Positions 46,371-58,041 of a DNA stretch of 64,000 bases are shown here, piece by piece (within the stretch, counting starts at the first letter, position 1; every line of letters begins with the position of its first letter). This stretch comes from Peromyscus leucopus (Eukaryota; Chordata; Mammalia; Rodentia; Cricetidae). Below the pieces are notes generated by a model, which did no database searches, was not told the DNA's origin, and saw nothing but the letters and a program-made list of their open reading frames with translations. The position numbers and the translations under genes are program-made. The stretch spans positions 4,303,501-4,367,500 of the forward strand of contig NC_051071.1 in NCBI RefSeq assembly GCF_004664715.2, written 5' to 3'.

Positions 46371-46460
46371 GGGTAATAGTGGTACACCTCTCTAATCCTA
46401 GCACTGAGAGGCAGGAACAGGTAGATCTCTGTAAGTGCTAGGCAAGCCAGGAGTACATAA
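46371..46460 (+). mobile_element. B1 SINE fragment
   Basis: 'gggtaatagtggtacacctctctaatcctagcactgagaggcagg' and 'tagatctctgtaagtgctaggcaagccagg' match a shortened B1. Confidence 0.65.
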
Positions 46461-49400
46461 TGGAACACACACACGACCTCTCTGGTGTGGGTGCCCGTGT
46501 GTGTGTGTGATGTAGATTTAACAAGAGCTGGGCAGGAGACTTTGATGCTGTCTTTATCTGCTTCTGTGTTGTTTGACTTGTCACAGTCCTTATCTTTGTA
46601 TATTCTTTTTTTAATTTCAAAAAAATTTTTTATTAAACTTTTTCATTTTACATACCATCCCCAGTTACCCCTCCCTCCCCTTCTCTCCCCAACCCCTCAT
46701 CTACTCCTCAGAGGGAGTAAGGACTCCTTTGGGTAGTCAACAAAATCTGGCATGCCAAGTTGAGGCAGGGCCTAGCCACCACCACCACCCCACCACCCGC
46801 ATCAAAGCTGAGCAAGGTATCCTACCCTAGAGAATGGGCTCAAAAAAACCAGTTCATGTACCCAGGATAAGTCTTGGTCTCATTGCCAGGGGACCCACAA
46901 GCAGATCAAGCCTCACAACTGTCACCCACATTCAGAGAGCCTAGTTCGGTCCCATGCAGGTTCCCCATCTGTCAGTCCAGGGTTCATGAGCTCTCATTAG
47001 TTTGGGTCAGCTGTCTCTGTGGTTTGTCCCATCATGATCTTGACACCCCCCCCCTGCCTTGCTCATATGATCCTTCCTCCCTCTCTTCAACTGCTCTCCA
47101 GGAGCTCAGCCCAGTGCTTGGCTATGGATCACTGCATCTGCTTCCATCAGTCACTGGATGTAGGTTCTTACCTGGGGCCATCCTTGTGTAATCCTAGGAA
47201 TTTCCCAAGCAACAGCTTTCTCCTTTAACCATAATGACTCCCTCTGTCAAGATGTCTCTTTCATTGTTCTTTCTCTCTGTCCCTCTCCCAACTTGGCCAC
47301 CTCAATCCCTCATGTTCCCTGTCTCCATCCCTTCCCTTCTATCCCCTCTCCCAGTTTACCCAGGAGAGCTTAACTATTTCCCCTTCCTGGGGCCCTCCAT
47401 GTATGTCCCTCTTAGGGTCCTCCTTTTTACCTAGCTTCTCTGGGATTGTGGATTGTATCCTAGTTATCCTTTGCTTTGCATCTAATATCCACTTATGAGT
47501 GAGTACATACTATGTTTGTTTTTCTGGGTCTGGATTAACTCACTCGGGGTGGTATTTTCTAGTTCCATCCACTTGCCTACTTCATCACTTCATGATGTCA
47601 CTGTTTTTTTATTGCTGAGTAATACTCCATTGTGTAAATGCACCACATTTTCTTTACCCATTCTTTAGTTGAGGGGCATCTAGGTTGTTCCAGGTTCCAG
47701 CTATTATGAATAATACTGCTATGAACATAGTTGAGCATGTGTCCTTGTGGTATGCTTGAGCGTCTCTTTGGTATATGCCCAAAAGTGGTATTGCTGGATC
47801 TTGAGGTAGGTTGATTGCCAATTTTCTGAGAAACTGCCATATTAATTTCCAAAATGGCTATACAAGTTTACACTCCCACCACCAGTGGAGGAGTATTCCC
47901 CTTACTCCACATCCTCTCCAACGTAAGCTGTCATCAGTGTTTTTTTCTCTTAGCCATTCTGACAGGTTTAAGATGGTATCTCAGTGTCACTTTGGTTTGC
48001 ATTTCCCTGATGGGTAAGGATGTTGAGCAATTCCTTAAATGTCTTTCAGCCATTTGAGATTCTTCTTTTGAGAATTGTCTATTTAGATCTGTACCTCATT
48101 TTTAATTGGATTATTTGGTATTTTGAGGTCTGGTTTCTTGAGTTATTTGTATACATTGGAGATCAGCCCTCTGTCAGATGTGGGGTTGGTGAAGATCTTT
48201 TCCCATTCTGTAAGCTATTGTTTTGTTTTATTTACCATGTTCTTTGCCTTACAGAAGCTTCTCAGTTTCAAGAGGTCACATTTATTGTTTCTCTCAATGT
48301 CTGTGCTACTGGTGCTATATTTAGGAAGTGATCTCTGGTGCCAATGCATTCAAGGCTACTTCCCACTTTCTCTTCTATCAGGTTCAGTGTAACTGGATTT
48401 ATGTTGAGTTCTTTGATCTACTCGAACTTGAATTTTGTACATGGCAATAGATATGGATCTATTTGCAACCTTCTACATGTTGACATCCAGTTCTGCCAGC
48501 ACCATTTATTGAAGACGCTTTCTTTTTTCCATTATATAATTTTGGCTTCTTCGTGAAAAATCAGGTGTCCATAGGTGTGTGGATTAATATCAGGGTCTTC
48601 CATTTGATTCCATTGATTCAAGCGTCTGTTTTTATGCCAATACCAATCTGTTTTTAGTACTGCCACTCTGTAATAGAACTTGAAGTCAGGGATGGTGATG
48701 CATCCAGAAGTTCCTTTATTGTACAGGATTGTTTTGGCTATATTGGGATTTTTGTTTTTCCATGAAGTTGAGTATTGTTCTTTGAGGTCTGTGAAGAATC
48801 GTGTTGGAATTTTGATGAGGATTGCATTGAATCTGTAGATTGCTTTTGGTAAAATGGCCATTTATACTATGTTGATCCTATCCAAGAGCATGGGAGATTT
48901 TCCCATTTTCTGATATCTTCTTCAATTTCTTTCTTTAAAGACTTAAAATTATTGTCATGAAGATCTTTCACTTGTTTGGTTAGAGTTACTCCGAAGATAT
49001 TTTATATTATTGGTGGCTGTTATAAAAGATGTTGTTTCTCTGATTTCTTTCTCAGATCATTTGTCATGTACATATAGGAGGGATACTGATTATTATTATT
49101 ATAGGAGGGATACACATTATTGAGGGTGTTTATCAGTGGTAGGAGTTCCCTGGTAGAATTTTAGGGGTCACTCATGTATACTATCATATCATCTGCAAAT
49201 AATAAAAGTTTGACTTTTTTCTTTACAATTTGTATCCCCTCGACCTCGTTTTGTTGACTTATTGCTCTAGCTAGAACTTTGAGTACTATGTTGAATAGAT
49301 ATGGACAGAATGGACAGCCTTGTCTTGTTCCTGATTTTAGTGGAATTACTTTGAGGTTCTCTCCATTTAGTTTGATGTTGGCTACTGGCTTTCTGTAAAT

Positions 49401-49894
49401 TGCCTTTATTATGTTTAGATATGTCCTTTGTATTCCTGATCTCTCCAAGACCTTTATCATGAAGGGATGTTAGATTTTGTCAAAGGCTTTTTCAGCACCT
49501 AATGAGATGATCATGTGGGGTTTTTTTTCTCTTTCAGTTTGTTATATGGTGAATTACATTGACTGATTTTTGTATGTTGAGCCATCTCTGCATCTCTGGG
49601 ATGAAGCCTACTTGATCATGGTGGATGATTTTTTTTATGTGTTCTTGGATTCAGTTTGCCAGTCTTTTATTGAGTATTTTTGCATCAATGTTCATGAGGG
49701 AGATTGATCTGTAATTCTCTTTCTTAGTTACATCTTTGTGTGGTTTGGATATCAGGGTAACTGTAGCCTCATAAAAAAGAGTTTGGAAATGTTCATTCTG
49801 TTTCTATTATGTGGTACAATTTGAGGAATATTGGTATTAGCTCTTCTTTGAAATTTTGGTAGAATTCTGCACTGAAACAATCTGGCCCTGGGCA

Positions 49895-49942
49895 TTTTGT
49901 TTTGTTTTGATTTGATTTGATTTGATTTTGTTTTGTTTTGGT
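49895..49942. repeat. (TTTTG/TTTGA)n tract in L1 ORF2
   Basis: Repeated 'ttttg' then 'atttg' units, absent from normal ORF2, expand the reading frame locally. Confidence 0.85.
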
Positions 49943-50330
49943 TGGGAGACTTTTGGTGACTGCTTCTATTTCCTTAGGGGTTATAGGACTATTTAAATTA
50001 TTTATCTGGTCTTTATTTAATTTTGGTATTTGGTACCTATCCAGAAAATTGTCCATTTCTTTTATATTTTCCAATTTTGTGGAGTAGAGGTTTATGAAGT
50101 ATGACCTAATAATTTTATCAGTATCTGTTGTTTTATCCCCCTTTTCATTCCTGATTTTGTTAATTTGGGTGTTCTCCCTCTGCCTTTTGGGTAGTTTGGA
50201 TAAGGGTTTGTCTATCTTGTTGGTTTTTTTTCAAACAACCAACTCTTTGTTTCATTGATTCTTTGTATTGTTCTCTTTGTTTCTGTTTTATTGACTTCAG
50301 CCCTCAATTTGATTATTTCCTGCCATCTAC

Positions 50331-50454
50331 TTTTAGTGGTCATTTTTCTATGTCCATTTTATATAACATAATGTCAAGCAGTCCAGGCAAGAACAGTCTT
50401 GCCCAAATGACCAGTTCTGCCAGGGGGACAGGCAGACCAAGAAACTTTCAACTA
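50331..50454 (-). mobile_element. LTR-element-derived patch inside L1 ORF2
   Basis: This 124-bp segment interrupts ORF2 and is bounded by 'catctac' at 50,324-50,330 and 50,455-50,461. Reversed, its core (50,373-50,409) matches 7,407-7,444 of the LTR element near the Pea15 pseudogene, with one substitution and a 2-base gap over about 37 bp. Confidence 0.75.
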
Positions 50455-51486
50455 CATCTACTCCTCCTGGATGAGTTTTGTTGTTGTTGTTGTTTTAGAG
50501 CTTTCAGGTGTTTTGTTAAGTTGCTAGTGTGAGATTTCTCCAAATTCTTTATGTAGGCACTTAGTGCTTTGAACTTTTTTTTTTTATCACTACTTTCATA
50601 GTGTCCCATAAGTTTGGATATGTTGTGCATTCATTTTCATTGAATTCTATGAAGTCTTTCATTTCTTTCTTTATTTCTTCCTTGACTCAGTGGTAATTCA
50701 GTTGAATGTTGTTCATTTTCCATGAGTTTGTAGGCTTCTAACAGTTTGTGTTTTTGTTCAATTCTAACCATGGTTTTTGGATAAGATATAGGGTAATATT
50801 CCAATTTTTTGTATCTGTTGAGGTTTGCTTTGTAACTTAGTATGTGGTCAGTTTTAGAGAAGGTTCTATGAGATGCTGAAAAGAAGGTATGTTCTTTTGT
50901 GTTCGGGTGAAATGTTCTATAGATGTCTGTTAAGTCCATTTGAGTCATAACATCTGTTAGTTCCCTTATTTCTCTGTCAAGTTTCTGTCTGGGAGACCTG
51001 TCCATTGGTGAGAGTGGGGTGTTGAAGTCTCCCACGATTAGTATGTGGGGTTTGATATGTGCTTTAATCTTTAGTAATGTTTCTTTCACAAATGTGGGTT
51101 CCCTTGTATTTTGGGACATAGATGTTCAGAATTGAGACTTCATCTTGATGGATTTTTCCTGTAATGAATATGAAATGTCCTTCTCCATCTCTTTTGATTG
51201 ATTTTAGTTTAAAGTCTATTTTGTTGAATATTAGGATAGCTACACCAGCTTGTATCTCAGGTCCATTTGATTGGAAAAGCTTTTCACAACCCTTTACTCT
51301 GAGGTAATATCTGTCTTTGAGGTTGAGGTGTGTTTCTTGTATGCAGTAGAAGGATGGGTCCTGTCATCCTACCCATTCTGTTAGCCTGTGTCTTTTTATA
51401 GGCAAATTGAGACCATTAATATTGAGAGTTACTAATGACCAGTGATTGTTAATTCCTGTTTTGTTTGATTTTGTTAGTGGTTGTGG

Positions 51487-51488
<2 letters not shown>

Positions 51489-51532
<44 letters not shown>
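51489..51532. repeat. (GT)n microsatellite in the L1 inter-ORF spacer
   Basis: About 22 GT units lie between the reversed ORF2 start and ORF1 end. Confidence 0.97.
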
Positions 51533-51534
<2 letters not shown>

Positions 51535-51589
51535 CTCTTCTTGGGGATTTGCTGGTGTGTGGTTATATATTGGCTATGTTTTCATGGGT

Positions 51590-52590
51590 GCAACTAACTT
51601 CCTTGGGTTGCAGTTTTCCTTCTAGTACTTTCTTCAGAGCTGGATTTGTGGATAGGTATTGTTTAAATCTGGTTTTGTCATAGAATATCTTGTTTTCTCC
51701 ATCTATGGTTATTGAAAGTTTTGCTGGGTATGGTAACCTGGGCTGGCATCCATGGTCACTTAGTGTCTGTAAAACATCTGTCTAGGACCTTCTGGCTTTT
51801 AGAGTCTCCATTGAGAAGTCTGGTGTAATTCTGATAGGTCTGCCTTTATATGTTACTTGGCCTTTTTCCTTTGCAGCTCTTAATATTCTTTCTTTATTCT
51901 GTATGTTTAGTGGTTTGATAATTATGTGGCAAGGGGAATTTTTTTTTTGGTCCAGTCTATTTGGTGTTCTATAAACTTCTTGTACCTTCATTGGCATGAC
52001 CTTCTTTAGGTTGGGAAAGTTTTCTTCTATGATTTTGTTGAATATATTTTCTGTGCCTTTGAGCTGGAATTCTTCTCCTTCCTCTATCATTATTCTTAGG
52101 TTTGGTCTTTTTATGAGTCTCAGATTTTCTGGATGTTTTGTGTTAATACTTTGTTGGATTTAACATTTTCTTTGACCAATGAATCTATTTCATCTGTCAT
52201 CTCTTCAGTGTCTGAGATTCTCTTTTCTATCTCTTGTATTCTGTTGGTGATGCTTGCATCTGTAGTTCCTGTTCATTTACCCAGGTTTTCCATTTCCAGA
52301 ATTCCCTCAGCTTGTGTTTTCTTTATTGCCTCTATCTCAATTTTCAAGTCTTGGACTGTTGAACTGTTTCTTTCACCTGTTTGTTTTTTCTTGGTTTTCT
52401 TTAAGGGATTTCTTCCAATTCTTTGTCTTTTTCCCCATTTCTTTAAGGGAATTTTTCATTTTGTCTTTAAAAGTCACTATCATCTTCATAAAGTTATTTT
52501 TAAGGTCATTTTCATCTGCTTCATCAGCATTGTGATGTTCAGGTCTTGCTGTTTTAGAACCACTAGTTTCTGGTTGGTGCCACATTGCTC
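51590..52590 (-). pseudogene. L1 ORF1 (RNA-binding protein), inactive
   Basis: The product is the L1 nucleic-acid chaperone that coats L1 RNA. The N-terminal part is Lys/Glu-rich and coiled-coil-like. The RNA-binding part contains 'NIFNKIIEENFPNLKK', 'YRTPNRLDQKKNS' and 'KGQVTYKGRPIRITPDF'. Stops and frame changes break it between 52.1 and 52.4 kb. Confidence 0.9.
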
Positions 52591-52619
52591 TTTATGTTGT
52601 TGAATGTATTCTTACACTG

Positions 52620-53414
52620 CCATCTACCCATCTCTTCCTCCAATTAGTGCAGGTGGAGCCTGTCGCTCCAGGGATTGCTTCTCCTCCAATCAGTACAAGT
52701 TGGGTCTGTGTCTCTGGGGGTTGCTGAGGCTTCAGGGGATGGTTGGGAGGAGGATGTTATTGCCCTGTCGCTAGGGGCTCTTCCTCTAATGGGTGTAGGT
52801 AGGGTCTACAGCTCCAGTGGTCACTCCTCTATCAATCTAAGACTGGGGTGAGTGGGGGAGGGGCACAGGATATGTTCCTTGGAGCTAGGACCTAGAGAGC
52901 AGGGCTGTCCAGCTGGGCTCTCAGACACTCACCTCTTCTACCAATTGGGTGCAGGTGGGGACTGTAGCTCTGTGGTTGCTAATGTGGCAGTGGTCTCTGA
53001 AGAGGCTGCGGATGGTTTGAGGGGGATGCTGCCATGTCACTGGGACTGAGGCAGGTGGGGGAGAGGTGCAGGATGTGCCTACCAGAAGCTAGGATCTAGA
53101 GGGGCTGGAGGCACTTGAGGTGGGGGTGTAGGTGTCCAGCCTGGCACTCAGAGACTCACCTCTTCCACCAATCGGGTTCAGATAGGGACTGTGGCTCTGG
53201 AGGTCGCTGATGCAGTAGGGAATGGTTGGGGGAGATGATGTTGCTCCTGAGTTGCTGAGATGAAGGTAGGTGGGAGAAGGACCTGGGATGTACCCCAAGG
53301 GGGGCTAAGACCTAGAGGGCAGGGGTGTCCAGCCATCACTGAGACCCTCACTTCTTCCGCCAGTCAGGTGCAGGTGGGACTATGGCTCTGGTGGTCACTA
53401 ATGCAGCAGGCAAT
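52620..53414 (-). promoter_or_regulatory. L1 5' UTR with tandem monomers
   Basis: Related units start near 52,931 ('cacctcttctaccaattggg'), 53,158 ('cacctcttccaccaatcggg') and 53,350 ('cacttcttccgccagtcagg'), giving spacings of 227 and 192 bp, with older partial units further in. Tandem GC-rich monomers are the internal promoter type of rodent L1s. Confidence 0.8.
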
Positions 53415-53477
53415 GATCTTTGTATATTTTTAATCAAAAAAAATGTTTAACAAATTCCTATAAGAATCTCTGGTTTA

Positions 53478-53832
53478 CAATAGCTGAGGAGCCTCCAACT
53501 GGATCAGGCCCTCTGGATAAGTGAGACAGTTGATTAGCTTGAACTGTGTGGGAGGCACCCAGGCAGTGGGACCAGGTCCTGTGCTCAGTACATGAGCTGG
53601 CTATTTGGAACCTGGGCCTATGCAGGGACGCTTTGCTCAGCCTGGGAGGAGGGGACTGGACCTGCCTGGACTGAAACTACCAGGTTGAGCTGAATTCCCA
53701 GGGGAGTCCTTGCCCTGGAGGAGATGGGAATGGGGGGGTAGGCTGGGGGAAGGGCAGGCAGTGGGTGGGAGGAGTGAGGACAGGGGAATTCGTGGCTGAT
53801 ATGTAAAATTAAATCAAATTATAAAATAAAAA
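53478..53832 (+). mobile_element. L1 3' UTR end with 15-bp target-site duplication
   Basis: 'ggcctatgcagggacgc', 'gactggacctgcctggactg', 'ccttgccctggaggag', and an A-rich end 'attaaatcaaattataaaataaaa' are the 3' end of an L1 in plus orientation. 'agaatctctggttta' (53,463-53,477) and 'agaatccctggttta' (53,833-53,847) flank it, with one mismatch. It lies only 50 bp from the full-length L1, in the opposite orientation. Confidence 0.92.
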
Positions 53833-53871
53833 AGAATCCCTGGTTTAGAAAGGTGTCCTATAAAGTCATTG

Positions 53872-54300
53872 CTGTTGTACCTGCGAAGCCCCCAGAGACC
53901 ACCACAGAGCTGGTTTCTGATGCTAGCACATAAGGGTCCTTTTATTGTCAGGTTCAACCTGGGCCACCACACAGCAGATGGAAGGAAATGTGGCAGTGGC
54001 CATGAGCCCAGGTGTGAAAGTTTTTATAGGGAAAACCACAAGTTGGGAATTACATGCTTGGGAGTGGGTAGAAAGGATTTGGGGCAAGGTGGTTTTTGAA
54101 ACTATTGGTGTAGACTTTCGGCATGAGGCCACGTTTGAAACTATTGGATTGCACTTTTGGTGGGAAACCACAACCCGCTCAACAGGATCATCTGGATTGC
54201 TCAGCAGGATTATCTAGATATCTTCAAGGGCCATAAACCAAAGACAGAATGTCTGCAGGAACATACTGCTCTGTTTGAGTTCTCATGGCACACTCCTGAG
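53872..54300 (-). mobile_element. Solo LTR candidate
   Basis: On the minus strand the element ends '...cgcaggtacaaca' at 53,872, with an AATAAA just before ('gacaataaaagg') and a TATA-like 'ctataaaaac' further upstream. A repeated 'tttgaaactattgg' (plus strand, about 54,097 and 54,132) looks like a U3 doublet. The 5' end near 54,300 is approximate, and I see no internal retroviral sequence. Confidence 0.65.
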
Positions 54301-56433
54301 GTCCTTTCTGGAACTGAATACATCAGGTGGTATAAGATGGTGGCCTTACCCTAAGATAGAGTCTGTATTGCCTTCACAATTGTCACTATGCCTGAAATCT
54401 AAGTCAGAGTTTCCATTTGGTTCAATAGGAATTCATCAGCTCTGGAAGCTTGGATGTGAAGAACAAATAAGGTGGGATGATCCTGGAGGATAATTCAGCG
54501 AAAGTCTTTTACTTTTGAATGAGAAAGCCTTGAACATCCCAAGTAAGGATTGGGAAGCCATGGAAAGGCAAAATGTGGTTCAGGCACAAGGGCCCAGTTG
54601 AGGCTGGAGTTGCCAAAACTTTTCTAGAAGAATTGCATTATTTGGTAGAAGGTTAACAGTGACTATCCACTGACCAATAACCCCCACCCCCATTCTCTCT
54701 GTAAAAGAGTCTCCCAAGGTAACAAAACGTTAAGATCATTTCAGAAAACAAGAGGAATTGAGAACTCTGTGGCTTTGTATGTACCTGGTTCCAGGAAATA
54801 TGAGAGTAAGTTCCCTGAAGATGACCTAACAGCCTACTTTTCCACTTGTGGGCTACACTAGTCATAGGATTGTGGATAAAAGTACATCTTCTCAACCAGC
54901 TTCCTTTGTGTGGGTCAGAGGAGCCACAAGAGGAGCTATTTTTGTAGCTGGGAAAAAGGCTCAGGACTGTCTTCCTGGAATTTGCTTCTCATTTCAGAAT
55001 CAAAAATATCTTTGAAATGCTGTGCTGTTTGGGAATTGGGACCTATTCATTCTAAGAGCATCTGTCAGTACCTGTTGAAATTCAGATAAAATCCAAGTAA
55101 AGCTTATATTACACTCATTGATTTCAAGTCTAAAAAACACTCACAAAACCTGTACCACAGTTAGTCATAGCAAATGGAATTCCTTGGGTTTCTGCTGTCC
55201 ATGGTTACTTTGAACATGAGCCACAACATTGAATTTCTTTAAAAGTGTTCCCTTCTACTTACCTGAACTTTTCAACTGAGATTAATTTTCATATTCAAAA
55301 GTTTAAGTATAAATTCCACCAAACAGTTCTGCATCTTGGTTTTGACTATTCCACAGCTTTCTTAGTTGCAGTGAAGCCATTAGACTGTTAAAGTCATAAA
55401 GCCAGGATTGGGTACGTCATTCCAATTCTAGTGAGATCCTTGACTCAGGTGCTGTAAGGAATGAAACTTCACCTGTTGTTTACATGGGACTCCATAAAGA
55501 ACCTAAGATGCCCTCAAGAACATGAATCAGGGATTCACCTCTTCACACTAAGGAGGAAGAGGAAGTAACATATGGCACTGACATCTGGAACCGAGCTCCA
55601 CATGTAGCATCAGGAGCCCCCAGAGGGCTCTGGTGTGGTAAAAGAGCACTAGAAAGCTGCTTACCTTTGTATACCATGGTCCTCATTTCTTTTGTTTTTC
55701 TTCTTGTTCTCCTTTATATGTTGAAAAATACAATAAAATCTAAATATATTAAATACAATAAAAATATGTAAAGTTCTACTGTAATTTGTCTGAAAAATAT
55801 AAATAGTGAATTTCATTTTTGTTGTTTCCTATGTGCCTAATATACACAGTGAGTGGAGTTATTATTAAGACTCATTTCCATGTCTCAGTAGCAACCTTTT
55901 TCCACCTGGGAAATGTAGTCATTATAAATTTTCATGACTACATGGTGGTATGCTGAGTTAGAACTTATTGAACAGTTTGTTTACAGTTTTTTTGTTGCTA
56001 TCAATACTTTAAGAATGTCCTTATGCACATAATTTGTTTGAGTTTCTTGTATGAATGGCATGTTTTTATTCTTGGCCTCTTTATCTCTTAGCTTGAATAT
56101 TTTTGAAAATCTGAGTAAGCTGTTTGTTATATGCTAACTTTCTGTGTCATTATGAATATTTCTCAGTTGTGTTTCTCTTATTATAATTCAGTTTTCAATA
56201 TTAAAATAATTTTTCTTATAGTTTTTGAGCAATTTATTTTTGCCATTTAATTTACATTGTTGTCATAAACTTTTGAAAGATAATTGTCCATCTAAAGACT
56301 TCATAAATGTTTGATTGTTTTTTCTTAACATGGAAAGAATTAAAGGAAATATTTCACCGTTTAATCCACTAGGGGCTTACTTTGGTATTTGATATAGGAG
56401 CTTATCAAAGTCACTGCTCTTGTTGTTCTGTAT
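54301..56433. other. Unassigned 2.1-kb interval
   Basis: AT-rich, especially after 55.7 kb, with no named gene. Parts around 55.9-56.3 kb may be very old repeat. Confidence 0.4.
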
Positions 56434-56450
56434 TTAGATGTTAGCCAGTT

Positions 56451-56482
56451 GTGCTCGTTTCGGCAGCACATATACTAAAATT
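56451..56482 (+). pseudogene. Tailless retropseudogene of U6 snRNA (nt 1-32)
   Basis: The insert starts exactly at the first base of U6 ('gtgctcgtttcggcagcac') and runs through 'atatactaaaatt', with one change from the usual 'gtgctcgcttcgg'. It stops at about nucleotide 32. It has no A tail, U6 body, or upstream promoter elements. 'ttagatgttagccagtt' flanks it (56,434-56,450 and 56,481-56,497); the 'tt' overlaps the U6 end, so the minimal duplication is 15 bp. It is not a functional snRNA gene. Confidence 0.93.
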
Positions 56483-56497
56483 AGATGTTAGCCAGTT

Positions 56498-56936
56498 ATT
56501 CTGGCAATTGCTAGGGTATAATTAAGCCATTCCTTTTTTGACAGATAAATACAATTTTAATTACACAGAAAGGTAAATTTGATGTATCTGCTATCTTTCC
56601 ACCTAAAAATTAGAAAACAGTAGAGGCAAAGAGTTGAAAGAAGGTAGTTTCCCCATACTGTGGCATGGTTCCAGTTACAAAAAGAACTTAATAAAAATGT
56701 CAAACACAAAAATACAAGTCTGAGATTTCTAAAAAAAAAAATGTATATAAAAAATCCCTAAATGGCCAAAGTTGTTCTTTTTCTACAAAATTAAGCCAAT
56801 AGAGTAAATAGTGTCAAAAACCATTTTGACAGCATTTCTGAAATGCAGCTTTTCTCATCTTAATGATGCTCCTTAAAAAGAAGGTAGTATGGGGGGAAGG
56901 GTTAAAATCTCCAAAAGATCCAAATTTTCGTTTGTT
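56498..56936. other. Unassigned AT-rich interval
   Basis: No feature that I can support. Confidence 0.4.
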
Positions 56937-57098
56937 TGGTTGGTTTTGTTTGTTTGTTTGTTTGTTTGTTTTGTTGTTTTTGTTTTGTTTTTGGAGACTG
57001 GGTTTCTCTGTGTAGTTTTGGTGCCTGTCCTGGATCTCACTCTGTAGACCAGGCTGGCCTTGAACTGGGATAAAGGCGTGTGCCACCACCACCCAGCT
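56937..57098 (-). mobile_element. B1 SINE with (TTTG)n tail and internal deletion
   Basis: 'ggagactgggtttctctgtgtagttttggtgcctgtcctgg', 'tgtagaccaggctggccttgaact' then jumps to 'gggataaaggcgtgtgccaccacc', losing about 30 bp. The tail is a (TTTG)n run at 56,937-56,992. Confidence 0.92.
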
Positions 57099-57254
57099 CC
57101 CAAATTTTTATCATAGTTTTCCCATCATCTCTTATATGAAGAGAAAGACTGTATTTCTGGCTCTGGCTTCTCAGAAAGAATTGGGGGATCATACTTATCC
57201 AGAGACCTGTGCTTGGGGGTGGGAGTGTCCATCATTTGGAGAGAGGAAGTGGGG

Positions 57255-57560
57255 TATTGGTGAAATTATTAAGGCTACTCCACATAGTTAAAAAGGAGGT
57301 TTATTTTGTGGGGTAACTCACAAATGAAGGGATAGGCTACAGGGTCTGGGGAAGACATAGTGCAGTCCGGAGGTGTTCTCTGGAGAACTCTGTTCAGTCT
57401 ACCTCTAGCATCCAGGGTCCGGGAATCAAGAGAAGGCTGCACATCCAGATCTTGGGTCTTCAGGGCCTTCTCATGGCCCCACCTTGTAGGCTTGATAGTT
57501 ACCAAAGCCTCAATGGGAGTTGGAACTTCCAGACCAAAGCTGGAATGGCTACCCACTACA
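57255..57560 (-). mobile_element. Solo LTR with 6-bp target-site duplication
   Basis: The minus strand starts 'tgtagtgggtagcc' at 57,560, has an AATAAA in 'acaaaataaacctcc', and ends 'tttcaccaata' at 57,255. 'gtgggg' flanks it at 57,249-57,254 and 57,561-57,566. A 6-bp duplication is usual for class II (ERVK-type) integrations. The element has no internal region. A fragment of the same family sits in the L1 at 30.7 kb. Confidence 0.82.
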
Positions 57561-57566
57561 GTGGGG

Positions 57567-58041
57567 AATGGTTTCCCTATGCTTCTTCCTTTGTGTCATT
57601 AGGTAATTTCTAAGTAAGTATTTTCCCTAATATGACTACAGATCATGTACTAAATTTATTTCAATATGTAACATACTGCTCTCCCAAGAGTTTCATATAT
57701 GCCTAGGCAAGCATTCTACCTCTGAGCCCTCCTCGGTCCTGCCTTATTTATTAATTACTGAAAAATTAGTATGCTTTATATCAGAATTTTCAGAGGACTA
57801 GACCAACATTAACTCATTGCCTTTTTATTAATATGAAGTTGTATTATTAAACAAATAGTAAATAACCTGGTGAAAATGGATTTTCTATTATTAATGTGAT
57901 ATACCTCAATTTGTTCATTGTGTTTTAGATATTCCAATAAAACTGCAATCTTACTTACATATGGCACATAAATTTTTAAAACAATATTTTATAAATGCCA
58001 TATGTAAATATTTAATATTATCTCCCTATTTAGATTGATTT
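57567..58041. other. Unassigned AT-rich interval
   Basis: No feature that I can support. Confidence 0.4.

Larger units (their letters stand above)
47440..51430 (-). pseudogene. L1 ORF2 (endonuclease and reverse transcriptase), inactive
   Basis: The product nicks target DNA and reverse-transcribes L1 RNA. The endonuclease part shows '[12 protein letters not shown]' near 51.04 kb. The reverse transcriptase part shows '[15 protein letters not shown]' and the catalytic 'FADDMIVY' near 49.18-49.35 kb. The C-terminal part includes 'MYTMEYYSAIK'-like sequence near 47.62 kb. Frameshifts and stops divide it into at least five pieces. The patch at 50,331-50,454 also disrupts the reading. Confidence 0.9.
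46605..53414 (-). mobile_element. Full-length L1 with 13-bp target-site duplication
   Basis: Reading the minus strand, the order is monomeric 5' UTR, ORF1, short spacer, ORF2, 3' UTR and A tail, about 6.8 kb in all. The direct repeat 'atctttgtatatt' lies at 46,592-46,604 and 53,415-53,427. Both ORFs are broken by stops and frame changes, so it cannot act on its own. It carries a (GT)n tract in the spacer, a TTTGA-type repeat in ORF2 and a 124-bp foreign patch. Confidence 0.95.

Noticed and set aside
56451..56482. A functional U6 snRNA gene.
   Set aside because: Only the first 32 of about 107 bases are present, and no upstream promoter elements or T terminator accompany them.
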